DNA from: Chryseobacterium artocarpi
Lineage (GTDB): Bacteria; Bacteroidota; Bacteroidia; Flavobacteriales; Weeksellaceae
Length of the DNA: 64,000 bases
Assembly: GCF_001684975.1 (NCBI RefSeq)
Contig: NZ_MAYH01000012.1
Span: 372,001 to 436,000, forward strand
Reading direction: 5' to 3'
Positions within the stretch are counted from its first letter, which is position 1. Every line of letters starts with the position of its first letter. The notes under the pieces are model-generated. The model was given only the letters and a program-made list of their open reading frames with translations. It was not told the origin of the DNA and made no database searches. Positions 27,014-34,794 of the stretch are shown here, piece by piece. A program made the translations under genes and the position numbers.

Positions 27014-27021
27014 CAAACATA
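27014..27021 (-). promoter_or_regulatory. -7 promoter element of the DUF4268 gene
   Basis: TATGTTTG on the minus strand matches TAnnTTTG and sits 4 nt before the ATG at 27009. This supports the shorter start and a leaderless transcript. Confidence 0.5.
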
Positions 27022-27137
27022 ATGATTTAATAGGAAAAAGGCAAAATTGTAGCAGGGCAAAAAAGTTAAAATGATGATGGATGCATCGGCAAATTTCCAA
27101 TTTTACCTTTTACATTAAACATATTAAACAATTTTCT

Positions 27138-27145
27138 TATTTTTG
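27138..27145 (+). promoter_or_regulatory. -7 promoter element of the Rrf2 gene
   Basis: TATTTTTG matches TAnnTTTG, 5 nt before the ATG at 27151, again suggesting a leaderless transcript. Confidence 0.55.
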
Positions 27146-27150
27146 CCGTA

Positions 27151-27558
27151 ATGCTTTCAAAAAAATCTCAATATGCGTTTAAGGCACTTTCATATCTTGT
27201 AGAAAAAAGAAATGAAGGTCCGGTTCTTATTTCCGAAATTGCGGAACATAAAAAGATACCTTTAAAGTTTTTGGAAAATATTCTGCTTGAACTGAAAAAA
27301 GCAGAGATCCTGGATAGTAAAAAAGGAAAGGGTGGAGGATATTTTCTTAAAGAAAATCCTGAAAATGTAAAACTTGCAAAAATTATCAGACTTGTAAACG
27401 GTCCCATTGCAATGCTTCCATGTGTAAGTCTTAACTTTTATGAAAAATGTGACGACTGTAACGAGGATCACTGCGGGCTGCATGATGTCCTCATTGAAGT
27501 TCGGGATGCATCACTGAATATTTTAGAGAAGAAAACTTTAATGGATCTGGTCGACTGA
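27151..27558 (+). CDS. Rrf2-family transcriptional regulator with a four-Cys patch
   Basis: 135 residues. The N-terminal winged helix (MLSKKSQYAFKALSYLVEK, KIPLKFLENILLELKKA, KGKGGGYFL) is diagnostic for Rrf2. The C-terminal half has C91, C100, C103 and C108 (ALPCVS, EKCDDCNEDHC), resembling the cluster-binding cysteines of IscR/NsrR-type members, so an Fe-S cofactor is likely. The TauE/SafE sulfite-exporter-like gene downstream suggests control of sulfur metabolism. Divergent from the DUF4268 gene. Confidence 0.9.
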   Translation: MLSKKSQYAFKALSYLVEKRNEGPVLISEIAEHKKIPLKFLENILLELKKAEILDSKKGKGGGYFLKENPENVKLAKIIRLVNGPIAMLPCVSLNFYEKCDDCNEDHCGLHDVLIEVRDASLNILEKKTLMDLVD

Positions 27559-27646
27559 CCCGGTCCTTTTTTTTGAATTATTAGTCTACTTTTTTGGTAG
27601 GATAATATTTTTATTGGATATTTGTAAGACTTCAAATGATTAGACT

Positions 27647-27769
27647 ATGATTTCAAAAGAAGATACATTGATAGCAAAACATGCTGCTGTAGGGAAGAGA
27701 TGGAGACGTTCTGTTGTTCTGAATACATATAAAAGCGATAACCAAATTGTTCAATTGATAATTCTATAG
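27647..27769 (+). CDS. Possible 40-residue basic protein
   Basis: The small frame starts at the ATG at 27647 and stops 1 bp before the ATG of the TauE/SafE gene, an arrangement that suggests coupled translation. The predicted peptide (MISKEDTLIAKHAAVGKRWR, then a short tail ending QLIIL) is basic in the middle. I recognise no family. It could be a real small protein, a translational leader for the permease, or a chance frame. Confidence 0.4.
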   Translation: MISKEDTLIAKHAAVGKRWRRSVVLNTYKSDNQIVQLIIL

Positions 27770-27770
27770 T

Positions 27771-28658
27771 ATGGTTATTACAAGAAAGATTCAAATAAGG
27801 CTCAATGTATTTTTTGTTACACTCGCATTGCTGTCGATTACATTTTTTTCGATGTATGAATTGGGATATTTAGATGAGCTGTTGAATATTCTCGCGAAAG
27901 ACAATTATATATTTTATTGGATGCTGCTGGTGGGAGTTCTTGCTGAAATTGTAGCAGGATCAATGGGAATGGGGTATGGTGTGATCTGTACAACAACGCT
28001 TATGTTCCTGAATATTCCGCCTCATATTGTAAGTGCAAGTATTCATTCTGCGGAAAGCTTTACAACGGCGGCGGGAAGTGTAAGTCATATTAAACTTAAG
28101 AATGTAAGTAAAAGTCTGGTGAAGAAACTTGCTGTTCCGGCTGTGATCGGTGCTATTATCGGAGCTGTCAGTCTTACCTATCTTGGTGAATATTATGCTA
28201 AGATTACTAAGACAATTATTGCTTTTTATACTTTATATCTTGGATTTCAGATTCTCTCTAACGCTTTTAAAGAGAAACAAAGCAAAGCGTTGAAGAGAAA
28301 AACGAATCTTACAAGATTGGGTGTGATCGGAGGTTTTATAGATTCTTTTGCAGGAGGAGGCTGGGGACCATTAGTTACCGGAACATTGATTAAAAATGCC
28401 TTTACTCCAAGATTTGCTGTCGGAAGTTCTACTGTCGCAAAATTCATTCTGACGATTACAGCTGCAGTTACTTTCTTCTTTACTTTAGGAATTCAGCACT
28501 GGAATATCATTCTTGGGCTTCTGATCGGGGGAATTATTACGGCTCCGTTTTCAGCAATGCTTACTGCAAAGCTTCCGGTGAAAAAAATGTTTCTGGTAAT
28601 TGGAATTCTGGTGATTGTAATGAGTTCTATAACTATTTATAAATCAGTGTTGAGTTAA
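27771..28658 (+). CDS. Sulfite exporter TauE/SafE family permease
   Basis: 295 residues with about eight membrane segments. Both family repeats are present: LLVGVLAEIVAGSMGMGYGV in the first half and GVIGGFIDSFAGGGWGPLVTG in the second. The family moves sulfite, sulfoacetate or related anions across the inner membrane. The upstream Rrf2 regulator fits a sulfur link. The extra N-terminal helix (about 10-28) is usual for this subgroup. Confidence 0.9.
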   Translation: MVITRKIQIRLNVFFVTLALLSITFFSMYELGYLDELLNILAKDNYIFYWMLLVGVLAEIVAGSMGMGYGVICTTTLMFLNIPPHIVSASIHSAESFTTAAGSVSHIKLKNVSKSLVKKLAVPAVIGAIIGAVSLTYLGEYYAKITKTIIAFYTLYLGFQILSNAFKEKQSKALKRKTNLTRLGVIGGFIDSFAGGGWGPLVTGTLIKNAFTPRFAVGSSTVAKFILTITAAVTFFFTLGIQHWNIILGLLIGGIITAPFSAMLTAKLPVKKMFLVIGILVIVMSSITIYKSVLS

Positions 28659-28747
28659 AAAATATAGGTTCATATTGAAAAATAAACAGATCAAAAATAT
28701 ATTTGGTTTTGAAAATATTTTACTTTTACATCACTAAATATTAGAAC

Positions 28748-29038
28748 ATGAATTTACATATCATTGCACTTTTTAAGTTTAATGAAAACTATCTGATGGA
28801 AGCGGTAGAGCTTTTTCAAAACCTGGTAAAGGAAACGAGAAAAGAAGAAGGTTGTCTGCAATATGATCTTATCGAGGATAAAGATAATAAAGGCACTTTT
28901 TTTTTGATTGAACTTTGGGAAAGCGTTGATCACCATAACAGACACAACGGACAGGATCATTTATTGGATTTCCGTAAGGATGCTTCCAAGATGATGGAAA
29001 GCACTGTGGAAGTATATAAAGGATTTAAGATCTACTAA
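28748..29038 (+). CDS. Putative quinol monooxygenase (ABM / YgiN-like)
   Basis: 96 residues, one ferredoxin-like antibiotic-biosynthesis-monooxygenase domain: FKFNENYLMEAVELFQNLV, EEGCLQYDLIEDKDNKGTFF and ELWESVDHHNRH match the family. Such small dimeric proteins oxidise quinols or act in haem or oxidant stress. The close match to YgiN-type proteins is clear, but the substrate is not. It has its own terminator and no co-transcribed neighbour. Confidence 0.88.
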   Translation: MNLHIIALFKFNENYLMEAVELFQNLVKETRKEEGCLQYDLIEDKDNKGTFFLIELWESVDHHNRHNGQDHLLDFRKDASKMMESTVEVYKGFKIY

Positions 29039-29043
29039 AATAA

Positions 29044-29078
29044 AAAAGGCGGTTTCAGTATTCTGAAGACCGCCTTTT
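29044..29078. terminator. Bidirectional terminator
   Basis: AAAAGGCGGT with TTCAG (29044-29058) pairs with CTGAA and ACCGCCTTTT (29063-29078), with one bulged G, between convergent genes. Confidence 0.9.
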
Positions 29079-29111
29079 ATTAGAAAAAATAGAAAGTATT
29101 TAGAGTAAATA

Positions 29112-30422
29112 TTATTTTACAATAAGTTTTTTAGTTTCTGTACTTCCGCCATAGGTGATTTTTACCATATAATTTCCTGAAGGAAGGTGAGAAAGGTTCA
29201 TATCCTGTCTGTAGAATCCAGTTTGATTTGTTAATTCAGCGGAGTGTACTTTTTTTCCGGTAAGATCATATACCTCTACATTCCCTTTATTGCTTGCTTT
29301 TTCTTTAACATCAAATAAAACAGTTACTTTTTTATCAGCTGTAGTAGGGTTCGGATAAATTCCGAAAGAAGCTTTTTTACTTACCTCAGTGATTCCCAGA
29401 GATCCGGTAAGTTTTTTATACTTGAAGTACATATTTCCTGTTTGGGTTCCTTCATTGGAAACGAAATACATTCTGTAATAATCTGATCCTTGCTTGATAT
29501 AATAAACAGCATCAGAATATACTCCCGAAGTAGGCTTCCATGAGTGCCCGATTGTTGTAATGTTGCTTGAGAATGTCGCAGGGATATTACCTGTTGCTGC
29601 TGCCTGGGTTTCCGGTCTTACTTTAGCTACCGTAATATTAGGACCCTGGATAACACCTGACATTCTGTATTTCATTGTTTGTGGATTCCCTTGCTGATCA
29701 ACATAAGGATAATCTGTGAAATATCTGGTAAACATTAAGTTCCATGAATTTTTTGAAGGCTCCATATTAGGAACTTTTTCTCCTGTATCAAATGAGAAAT
29801 AATTGAAGAAAGCATCATCACTTCCGTTTGATAACGTTCTGGTTTCCGTAGCTCCCCATGCTGTTCCGTTCCACTTAGAATACTTAAATGTATAGCCTCC
29901 ATAAGCATCTTCAATAGCAAACTTTACATAAGCTCCTGAGGCGTATTTTAAAACAAAGATCGCTTTCCCGGTAATGTGGTGATTAACAGGGTTGTAAACT
30001 CCCCATCCTGTAGAAGGAGTATTAGGATTAGGTCCTGTAATAGGTCCCTGTTCAAATGCTCCCTGGCTCCAATCATTAATTTGATCAGGATTATAAAGAG
30101 GTTCACCCCATGAAGCTTCATTGCTGATGTTAATATTATCCCATTCAGCTAAGCTTGTAGCAGCAGTATATACTTCAATATTTTTAGCATCATTGATTCT
30201 TGTTCCAACTGCATAAATAGAATTTCTGTAGAAAGCAACATCCCATGTATTTGCAGGTTGAGAAATTATATTTCCGTCTGCAAAATTAAAGAATACACGA
30301 TTCTGATATCCATTCCCCATCGATAAGTTTGCCTGTGTGTATCCTAATGCATCTGTCTGTGCTAAAGCTGTTTGTTGAACAGTAAGAGCAAACATTGATG
30401 CCAATAATAGTTTTGTTTTCAT
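29112..30422 (-). CDS. T9SS-exported HmuY-like haem-binding protein
   Basis: 436 residues. A signal peptide (to about residue 21, TALAQ) precedes a two-part beta-rich body. The body contains the HmuY-type W-D/N-x-x-F signature twice: ANTWDVAFYRNSIYAVG and SKNSWNLMFTRYFTDYP, the same pattern as the HmuY lipoprotein at 33643-34773. The last roughly 80 residues (FGIYPNPTTADKK to SGNYMVKITYGG) are a T9SS type A sorting domain, so the protein is moved outside the cell. Its promoter lies between two inverted iron-box-like sites. A secreted or surface haem carrier is the likely role, by inference. Confidence 0.82.
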   Translation of the reverse strand: MKTKLLLASMFALTVQQTALAQTDALGYTQANLSMGNGYQNRVFFNFADGNIISQPANTWDVAFYRNSIYAVGTRINDAKNIEVYTAATSLAEWDNINISNEASWGEPLYNPDQINDWSQGAFEQGPITGPNPNTPSTGWGVYNPVNHHITGKAIFVLKYASGAYVKFAIEDAYGGYTFKYSKWNGTAWGATETRTLSNGSDDAFFNYFSFDTGEKVPNMEPSKNSWNLMFTRYFTDYPYVDQQGNPQTMKYRMSGVIQGPNITVAKVRPETQAAATGNIPATFSSNITTIGHSWKPTSGVYSDAVYYIKQGSDYYRMYFVSNEGTQTGNMYFKYKKLTGSLGITEVSKKASFGIYPNPTTADKKVTVLFDVKEKASNKGNVEVYDLTGKKVHSAELTNQTGFYRQDMNLSHLPSGNYMVKITYGGSTETKKLIVK

Positions 30423-30440
30423 AACTTATTTTTTAATTCA

Positions 30441-30494
30441 TTATTTAGAATGATTCCACAAAAGTATATATTTATTTTTAATCATTCTAAATAA
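30441..30494 (-). promoter_or_regulatory. Iron-regulated promoter: paired inverted Fur-like boxes around a -7 element
   Basis: TTATTTAGAATGATT (30441-30455) and its exact reverse complement (30480-30494) are separated by 24 bp. Just inside the first box lies the minus-strand -7 element TACTTTTG (30459-30466) of the HmuY-like gene. The TTTAGAAT half-site resembles Fur boxes known from flavobacteria. The same pair with the same spacing occurs at 31430-31483. Confidence 0.75.
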
Positions 30495-30547
30495 AAACAT
30501 GATTTTTATCGTGTTTTAAAACTTAGTAGGGAAGTTTAGAGTAAAAT

Positions 30548-30578
30548 AAAAGCCGAAAGAAATGCATCTTCCGGCTTT
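30548..30578 (-). terminator. Terminator after the adhesin-like T9SS gene
   Basis: AAAGCCG with AAGA pairs with TCTT and CGGCTTT (one A-C mismatch) downstream of the gene ending at 30607. Confidence 0.75.
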
Positions 30579-30606
30579 ATAAAGGTGAATAATAGTCTAA
30601 TAAACC

Positions 30607-31419
30607 TTATTTCTTAATGAATTTTGATTGAATGGTTTTCCCATCAGCAGTTTCTATCATGATAAAATAAACACCAGTTTTCAGATTACTGATATTGAAT
30701 ATCTGTCCGCTAGGTTTTCCTTCCGTTGTTTTCTGACCTGCTGAAGAATAGATTTTAATATTTTTAAGATCTTTCTTAGAAACAAATTCCAGAGAAGTAT
30801 TATCCGAGTTTACAGCGAATTTAACCTCTTCTTTTGAAAATTTCTTATCATTTACTCCTAATGAAGCAGCTGTATCATACACTACGTCATCAATCTGAAT
30901 GGCAGTATGAACAGAAGTAGGTGTAAATTTAAATACAATGTAAGATGATGAAGATGCCGGAATGTTTACACTTATATTTTTAATAACTCCGATAGTGGTT
31001 ACGGTAGCTGGATCTCCTACTGGTACAAATGTAGCCATATCAGTAGGGTTAGAGGCAAGACCTACCTGAATAGTTCCTGTACCAGGAGATGGATCTACCA
31101 AAGTTGCATTAAATGTAACGGTCTTATCTCCTGTAGGAGCCTGTATCTGAGGAGAGATTAAATATGATGACCCCGTAGCATTAGTCCCTGAGTAGGACTG
31201 AACAGCTCTGTTAGTAGTTCCTGCTACAATCATTCTTGGCGGAACAGGTGGTGGTCCGGGAATCGTTACCATAGGAGCTGTTATTGCAGACCAGCCAAAC
31301 TGTGGAAAAGTAGTATTTCCAATTGTAAAGTTATCAAAGTTTTCGTGGATTGCAGGCACCTGAGCCTTAGCTGTAAAAGCGGTAAACATCAAAGTTCCTA
31401 AAAGTAATTTTAATTTCAT
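30607..31419 (-). CDS. T9SS-exported adhesin-like protein (choice-of-anchor / cleaved-adhesin type)
   Basis: 270 residues. A signal peptide (ends near TAKAQ) is followed by a beta-sandwich beginning VPAIHENFDNFTIGN, with AVQSYSGTNATGSSYLISPQI, typical of choice-of-anchor J or cleaved-adhesin domains. These are related to the haemagglutinin domains of Porphyromonas that bind haemoglobin. The final roughly 75 residues (VKFAVNSDNTSLEFVSKKDL to TGVYFIMIETADGK) form a T9SS type A sorting domain. It is divergent from the TonB receptor and shares its iron-box region, which suggests a part in haem capture at the surface. That role is inferred. Confidence 0.78.
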   Translation of the reverse strand: MKLKLLLGTLMFTAFTAKAQVPAIHENFDNFTIGNTTFPQFGWSAITAPMVTIPGPPPVPPRMIVAGTTNRAVQSYSGTNATGSSYLISPQIQAPTGDKTVTFNATLVDPSPGTGTIQVGLASNPTDMATFVPVGDPATVTTIGVIKNISVNIPASSSSYIVFKFTPTSVHTAIQIDDVVYDTAASLGVNDKKFSKEEVKFAVNSDNTSLEFVSKKDLKNIKIYSSAGQKTTEGKPSGQIFNISNLKTGVYFIMIETADGKTIQSKFIKK

Positions 31420-31429
31420 AGCTCAATCT

Positions 31430-31483
31430 TTATTTAGAATTATTATACAAAAATATATATTTATTTTTAATGATTCTAAATAA
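31430..31483. promoter_or_regulatory. Shared iron-box pair between the adhesin-like gene and the TonB receptor
   Basis: TTATTTAGAATTATT (31430-31444) and AATGATTCTAAATAA (31469-31483) are inverted copies 24 bp apart, differing at one position from the other pair. The minus-strand -7 element TATTTTTG (31448-31455) lies between them. The plus-strand receptor promoter starts 6 bp to the right. Confidence 0.75.
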
Positions 31484-31489
31484 AAGTTT

Positions 31490-31497
31490 TATATTTG
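31490..31497 (+). promoter_or_regulatory. -7 promoter element of the haem uptake operon
   Basis: TATATTTG matches TAnnTTTG, 17 bp before the receptor ATG at 31515 and 6 bp from the right-hand iron box. Confidence 0.65.
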
Positions 31498-31514
31498 TCG
31501 AAATTTTTACCGTT

Positions 31515-33629
31515 ATGAAGAAGAAAGTGCTTTCCATTCTTTCATTATCCATTGCTTTTTGGATGAATGCACAAGAAAAGGATTCTCTTAATCAAAAGAA
31601 AATTGAAGAAGTTGTCATCACGGGGCAATACATGCAGCGATCCATCAACAAATCCATATATAAGGTTGAAGTAATAGATGCTGAACAGATCAAAAACATG
31701 GCTGCTACCAATGTGGCTGATGTTTTAAATCAAAGTCTTAACATTCAAATCACTCCAGATACACGTTCAGGAAACTCTACCGCGAATATGATGGGATTAG
31801 ATGGCAGCTATGTAAAAATCCTTATCGATAATATTCCCGTTGTAGGAGATACAGGTTTAGGAAGTAATATAGATCTTACCAAATTATCTCTGAACAACAT
31901 CGAAAGAATCGAGATTGTAAAGGGAAGCATGGGAGTAGAATATGGAAACGGTGCACTTGCCGGAGTTATCAATATCATTACCAAGAAAGGAAGTTCAAAA
32001 AAGATCAGTGTAAGAGCTTCTTCTCAGGAAGAAACGGTAAGAAATAACTACGACATTAAGAAAAAAGGAAACGGAAGACATATCCAGAATGTAAACTTAG
32101 ATTATAATATTGATAATAACTGGTTTGCAAATATTAACTTCAACCATAATCAGTTTATGGGCTATGAAGGTGATAAAAAAGGGTATAAATATTTTGAAAC
32201 TGATCTAAAAAGAGGATATGAATGGAATCCTAAAGACCAATATGATGCTTCTGCATTAATTCGATATACAAAAAACAAAACCTCTTTCTATTATAAGCTT
32301 TCTTACCTTAAAGAGAAATTTAATTTCTATAATCCGGAAGTAAACATAGATCCTCTGAATGACGGAAATGGCGGAGCTTTATACAGAGGTTATGATAGAG
32401 AATATAATACGAGCAGATGGATTCATCAGTTCAATATCCAGACAAATCTGGGGCATATTCAGTATATGGGAGATTTTTCTTACCAGAACCAGGATAGAAA
32501 GTTTTATGATTATAATTATGACATTCCCAACAGATCTGTTTTAGATAAAGAAGAAGAACGATCTTACTACAAAACAAATGTCTTCTATTCAAGAGGGATG
32601 TTCAGTAATTTCCTTGATAGTAAAACTTTTGATTTTCAACTAGGATACGAACTTGACTATACGGATGGTTATGCTTCTTTGATTGCTGGAAAATTTTTCC
32701 AGAAAGCGATCAACAGAACACTTTTTACATACTCGAACTTTATTTCAGGAGAATGGAATATTTCCGATAAATTCTCAGTAAGACCCGGAGCCAGACTTTC
32801 AGTGAGTGAAAAATTCAATAATCAGTTTAATTATTCACTTTCTGCAAGATATAAAACCTCTGAAAATTCCAATTTAAGACTTGTTGCAGGTACAGCAAAT
32901 CGTTTTCCGACTTATGAGGAGCTTTATACATTTTTTGTAAATCTTAACCATGACATTCAAGGAAACCCTGATTTGACACCTGAGAAAGGTTTCTCTACAG
33001 GGGCATTCTGGGATCAGAGTTTTGTAACGGGTAATGATTGGAAGATCGCATATAGCGTAAGTGGTTTATACCTTGATGTACGTGATAAAATAGAGATGAT
33101 GCTGATAAAAGAGCCTTCTACATATCAGTTCAGGAATATGGACAAATACAGAAATATGTTGTTCTCTGCCAATGTAGATTTCAAAAAAGATCAGTTTGGA
33201 CTTTCCTTAAGAAGTGCTTTGGGAGGAACTTCGGTATCAATGAACTCAATGAACCATACTTCACCTACTGATTATCAGTTCCAGTTTCAGGCAGGAGCTG
33301 CAGCCAACTATAAGCTGAGGAATCCGGGAACTGCATTTGCTCTTTACTATAAATATACAGGACCAGGAAGATTATATGTTTTTGAAAATGAACAAAATGG
33401 ATTTAAGCTTGGTAGAACAGACGGTTTTCATATGATGGATTTCATTGTAAGTCAGCCATTCTGGAAAGATCATCTGGAACTTTCAGCCGGAGTGAAAAAT
33501 ATCTTTGATGTTACCAGTATCAATTCTACGGCTATGAAGGCAGATGCTCATGCTACTACTGCTCCTACAGGTATCGTGAATTTATACTATGGCAGAAGCT
33601 ACTTTGCCAGATTAACCTTTCAATTTTAA
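31515..33629 (+). CDS. TonB-dependent haem receptor (HmuR-like)
   Basis: About 704 residues from the ATG at 31515, which opens the signal MKKKVLSILSLSIAFWMNAQ. An earlier in-frame ATG at 31470 lies inside the iron box and is unlikely. A TonB box (EEVVITGQY) precedes the plug (about 40-150: NVADVLNQSLNIQITPD, IERIEIVKGSMGVEYGNGAL, GVINIITKKG) and a 22-strand barrel ending in ARLTFQF. The HmuY lipoprotein gene follows after 13 bp and HmuTUV after that, so haem or haemoproteins are the likely ligand. First gene of a seven-gene operon. Confidence 0.92.
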   Translation: MKKKVLSILSLSIAFWMNAQEKDSLNQKKIEEVVITGQYMQRSINKSIYKVEVIDAEQIKNMAATNVADVLNQSLNIQITPDTRSGNSTANMMGLDGSYVKILIDNIPVVGDTGLGSNIDLTKLSLNNIERIEIVKGSMGVEYGNGALAGVINIITKKGSSKKISVRASSQEETVRNNYDIKKKGNGRHIQNVNLDYNIDNNWFANINFNHNQFMGYEGDKKGYKYFETDLKRGYEWNPKDQYDASALIRYTKNKTSFYYKLSYLKEKFNFYNPEVNIDPLNDGNGGALYRGYDREYNTSRWIHQFNIQTNLGHIQYMGDFSYQNQDRKFYDYNYDIPNRSVLDKEEERSYYKTNVFYSRGMFSNFLDSKTFDFQLGYELDYTDGYASLIAGKFFQKAINRTLFTYSNFISGEWNISDKFSVRPGARLSVSEKFNNQFNYSLSARYKTSENSNLRLVAGTANRFPTYEELYTFFVNLNHDIQGNPDLTPEKGFSTGAFWDQSFVTGNDWKIAYSVSGLYLDVRDKIEMMLIKEPSTYQFRNMDKYRNMLFSANVDFKKDQFGLSLRSALGGTSVSMNSMNHTSPTDYQFQFQAGAAANYKLRNPGTAFALYYKYTGPGRLYVFENEQNGFKLGRTDGFHMMDFIVSQPFWKDHLELSAGVKNIFDVTSINSTAMKADAHATTAPTGIVNLYYGRSYFARLTFQF

Positions 33630-33642
33630 ATAATAAATTACT

Positions 33643-34773
33643 ATGAAGTATTTAAAAATATTCTCTATCCTTTCCGTAATGCTAGCTGCGCAATCTTGTG
33701 TTTCTGCTGACGAGGATAAAGTTCCGGCACCACCTATCGCCGGTTCTTCGGTGGATGTTCCGGTGGGAGGAGCTACTGAACCGAATCAGGTTTGGATTGA
33801 CCTGAGTGATATGGTAAAAGACGAGAAAGAACCCAGAAAAACGATTAATAAACGAACAGACTGGAGTCTTGGTTTCTATACCGGTGACGATTTCAGAGTT
33901 ATCATGAACGGATCTCTTGCCATGACGGTAATCAAAATACCTAATGCTACAGATATCAGTAAAGTAAAAGAATCGGATATTACCAATTTGAAGGAAATTG
34001 CTCAGGTAGGAACATTTGATCCTGAAAACATGAAGTATGTTGACAACCCGAACGGTAATTTCTTGACACAGACCACAGGAATTGACCCTATTAAAGAAAA
34101 CGATGCTGACAATCCTATTTATCTGATTAATTTAGGAAGAGAAATTCCAGCTGTTTCCAATATCGGTCCAGGTTCAGTGTCTTTGTCCGGAGATATTATA
34201 GGATGGAAAAAAGTTCAGATTCTGAGAGCTACTAATGGATATAAAATCCGTTACGCTGATGTAAAAGACGGAAGCAAAATTGAAGAATATATCATTGCTA
34301 AAGATCCCGAATATAATTTTGCCTTTTTCAATCTTAAAACAGGAATGCCTGCAAAGATCCACCCTAAGAAAAAGAGTTGGGATATTGGATTTACAACATT
34401 CACCAATGAAGTATTTATGGGACCTACAACGAGTGCCGGAAGTTACTTCTATGCAGATTTTGTAACCATTAATACGCATGAAGGAGTAGGTGCGTATCAG
34501 GTAAATGTTACCGGAAATCTTGAACAGGCATATGCCGCATTTAAATTAAAGGATGTTGATCCAGGTAAGTTTGTTTTCAATGATCACAGAGCTATTGGAG
34601 ATAAATGGAGAACTACTACCGGAACGTCAGATAACCCTGTTCCGTTTATATACTCAGACCGTTTCTTTATTCTGAAAGATACCAATGGCTTTTATTTTAA
34701 AGTGAAATTCCGTTCCATGAAAAGTAAAGCAGGAGAACGTGGCTTCACAAGCTTTGACTTCGATCCATTATAA
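33643..34773 (+). CDS. HmuY-family haem-binding lipoprotein
   Basis: 376 residues. The lipoprotein signal ends in LAAQSC (Cys19). The body has two HmuY-like halves, marked by KRTDWSLGFYTGDDFRVIMNG and KKSWDIGFTTFTNEVFMGPT, with YADFVTIN near the second. HmuY of Porphyromonas gingivalis captures haem and passes it to the HmuR receptor; the gene order here is the same. It is predicted to sit on the outer membrane surface. At 376 residues it is longer than HmuY (about 216), because both halves are full length. Confidence 0.88.
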   Translation: MKYLKIFSILSVMLAAQSCVSADEDKVPAPPIAGSSVDVPVGGATEPNQVWIDLSDMVKDEKEPRKTINKRTDWSLGFYTGDDFRVIMNGSLAMTVIKIPNATDISKVKESDITNLKEIAQVGTFDPENMKYVDNPNGNFLTQTTGIDPIKENDADNPIYLINLGREIPAVSNIGPGSVSLSGDIIGWKKVQILRATNGYKIRYADVKDGSKIEEYIIAKDPEYNFAFFNLKTGMPAKIHPKKKSWDIGFTTFTNEVFMGPTTSAGSYFYADFVTINTHEGVGAYQVNVTGNLEQAYAAFKLKDVDPGKFVFNDHRAIGDKWRTTTGTSDNPVPFIYSDRFFILKDTNGFYFKVKFRSMKSKAGERGFTSFDFDPL

Positions 34774-34794
34774 TAAATCAAATAATAGTATATC

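Noticed and set aside
31470..31514. Upstream ATG extension of the TonB receptor gene
   Set aside because: It starts inside the iron box and upstream of the -7 element, so it would not be on the transcript. The ATG at 31515 opens the signal peptide.
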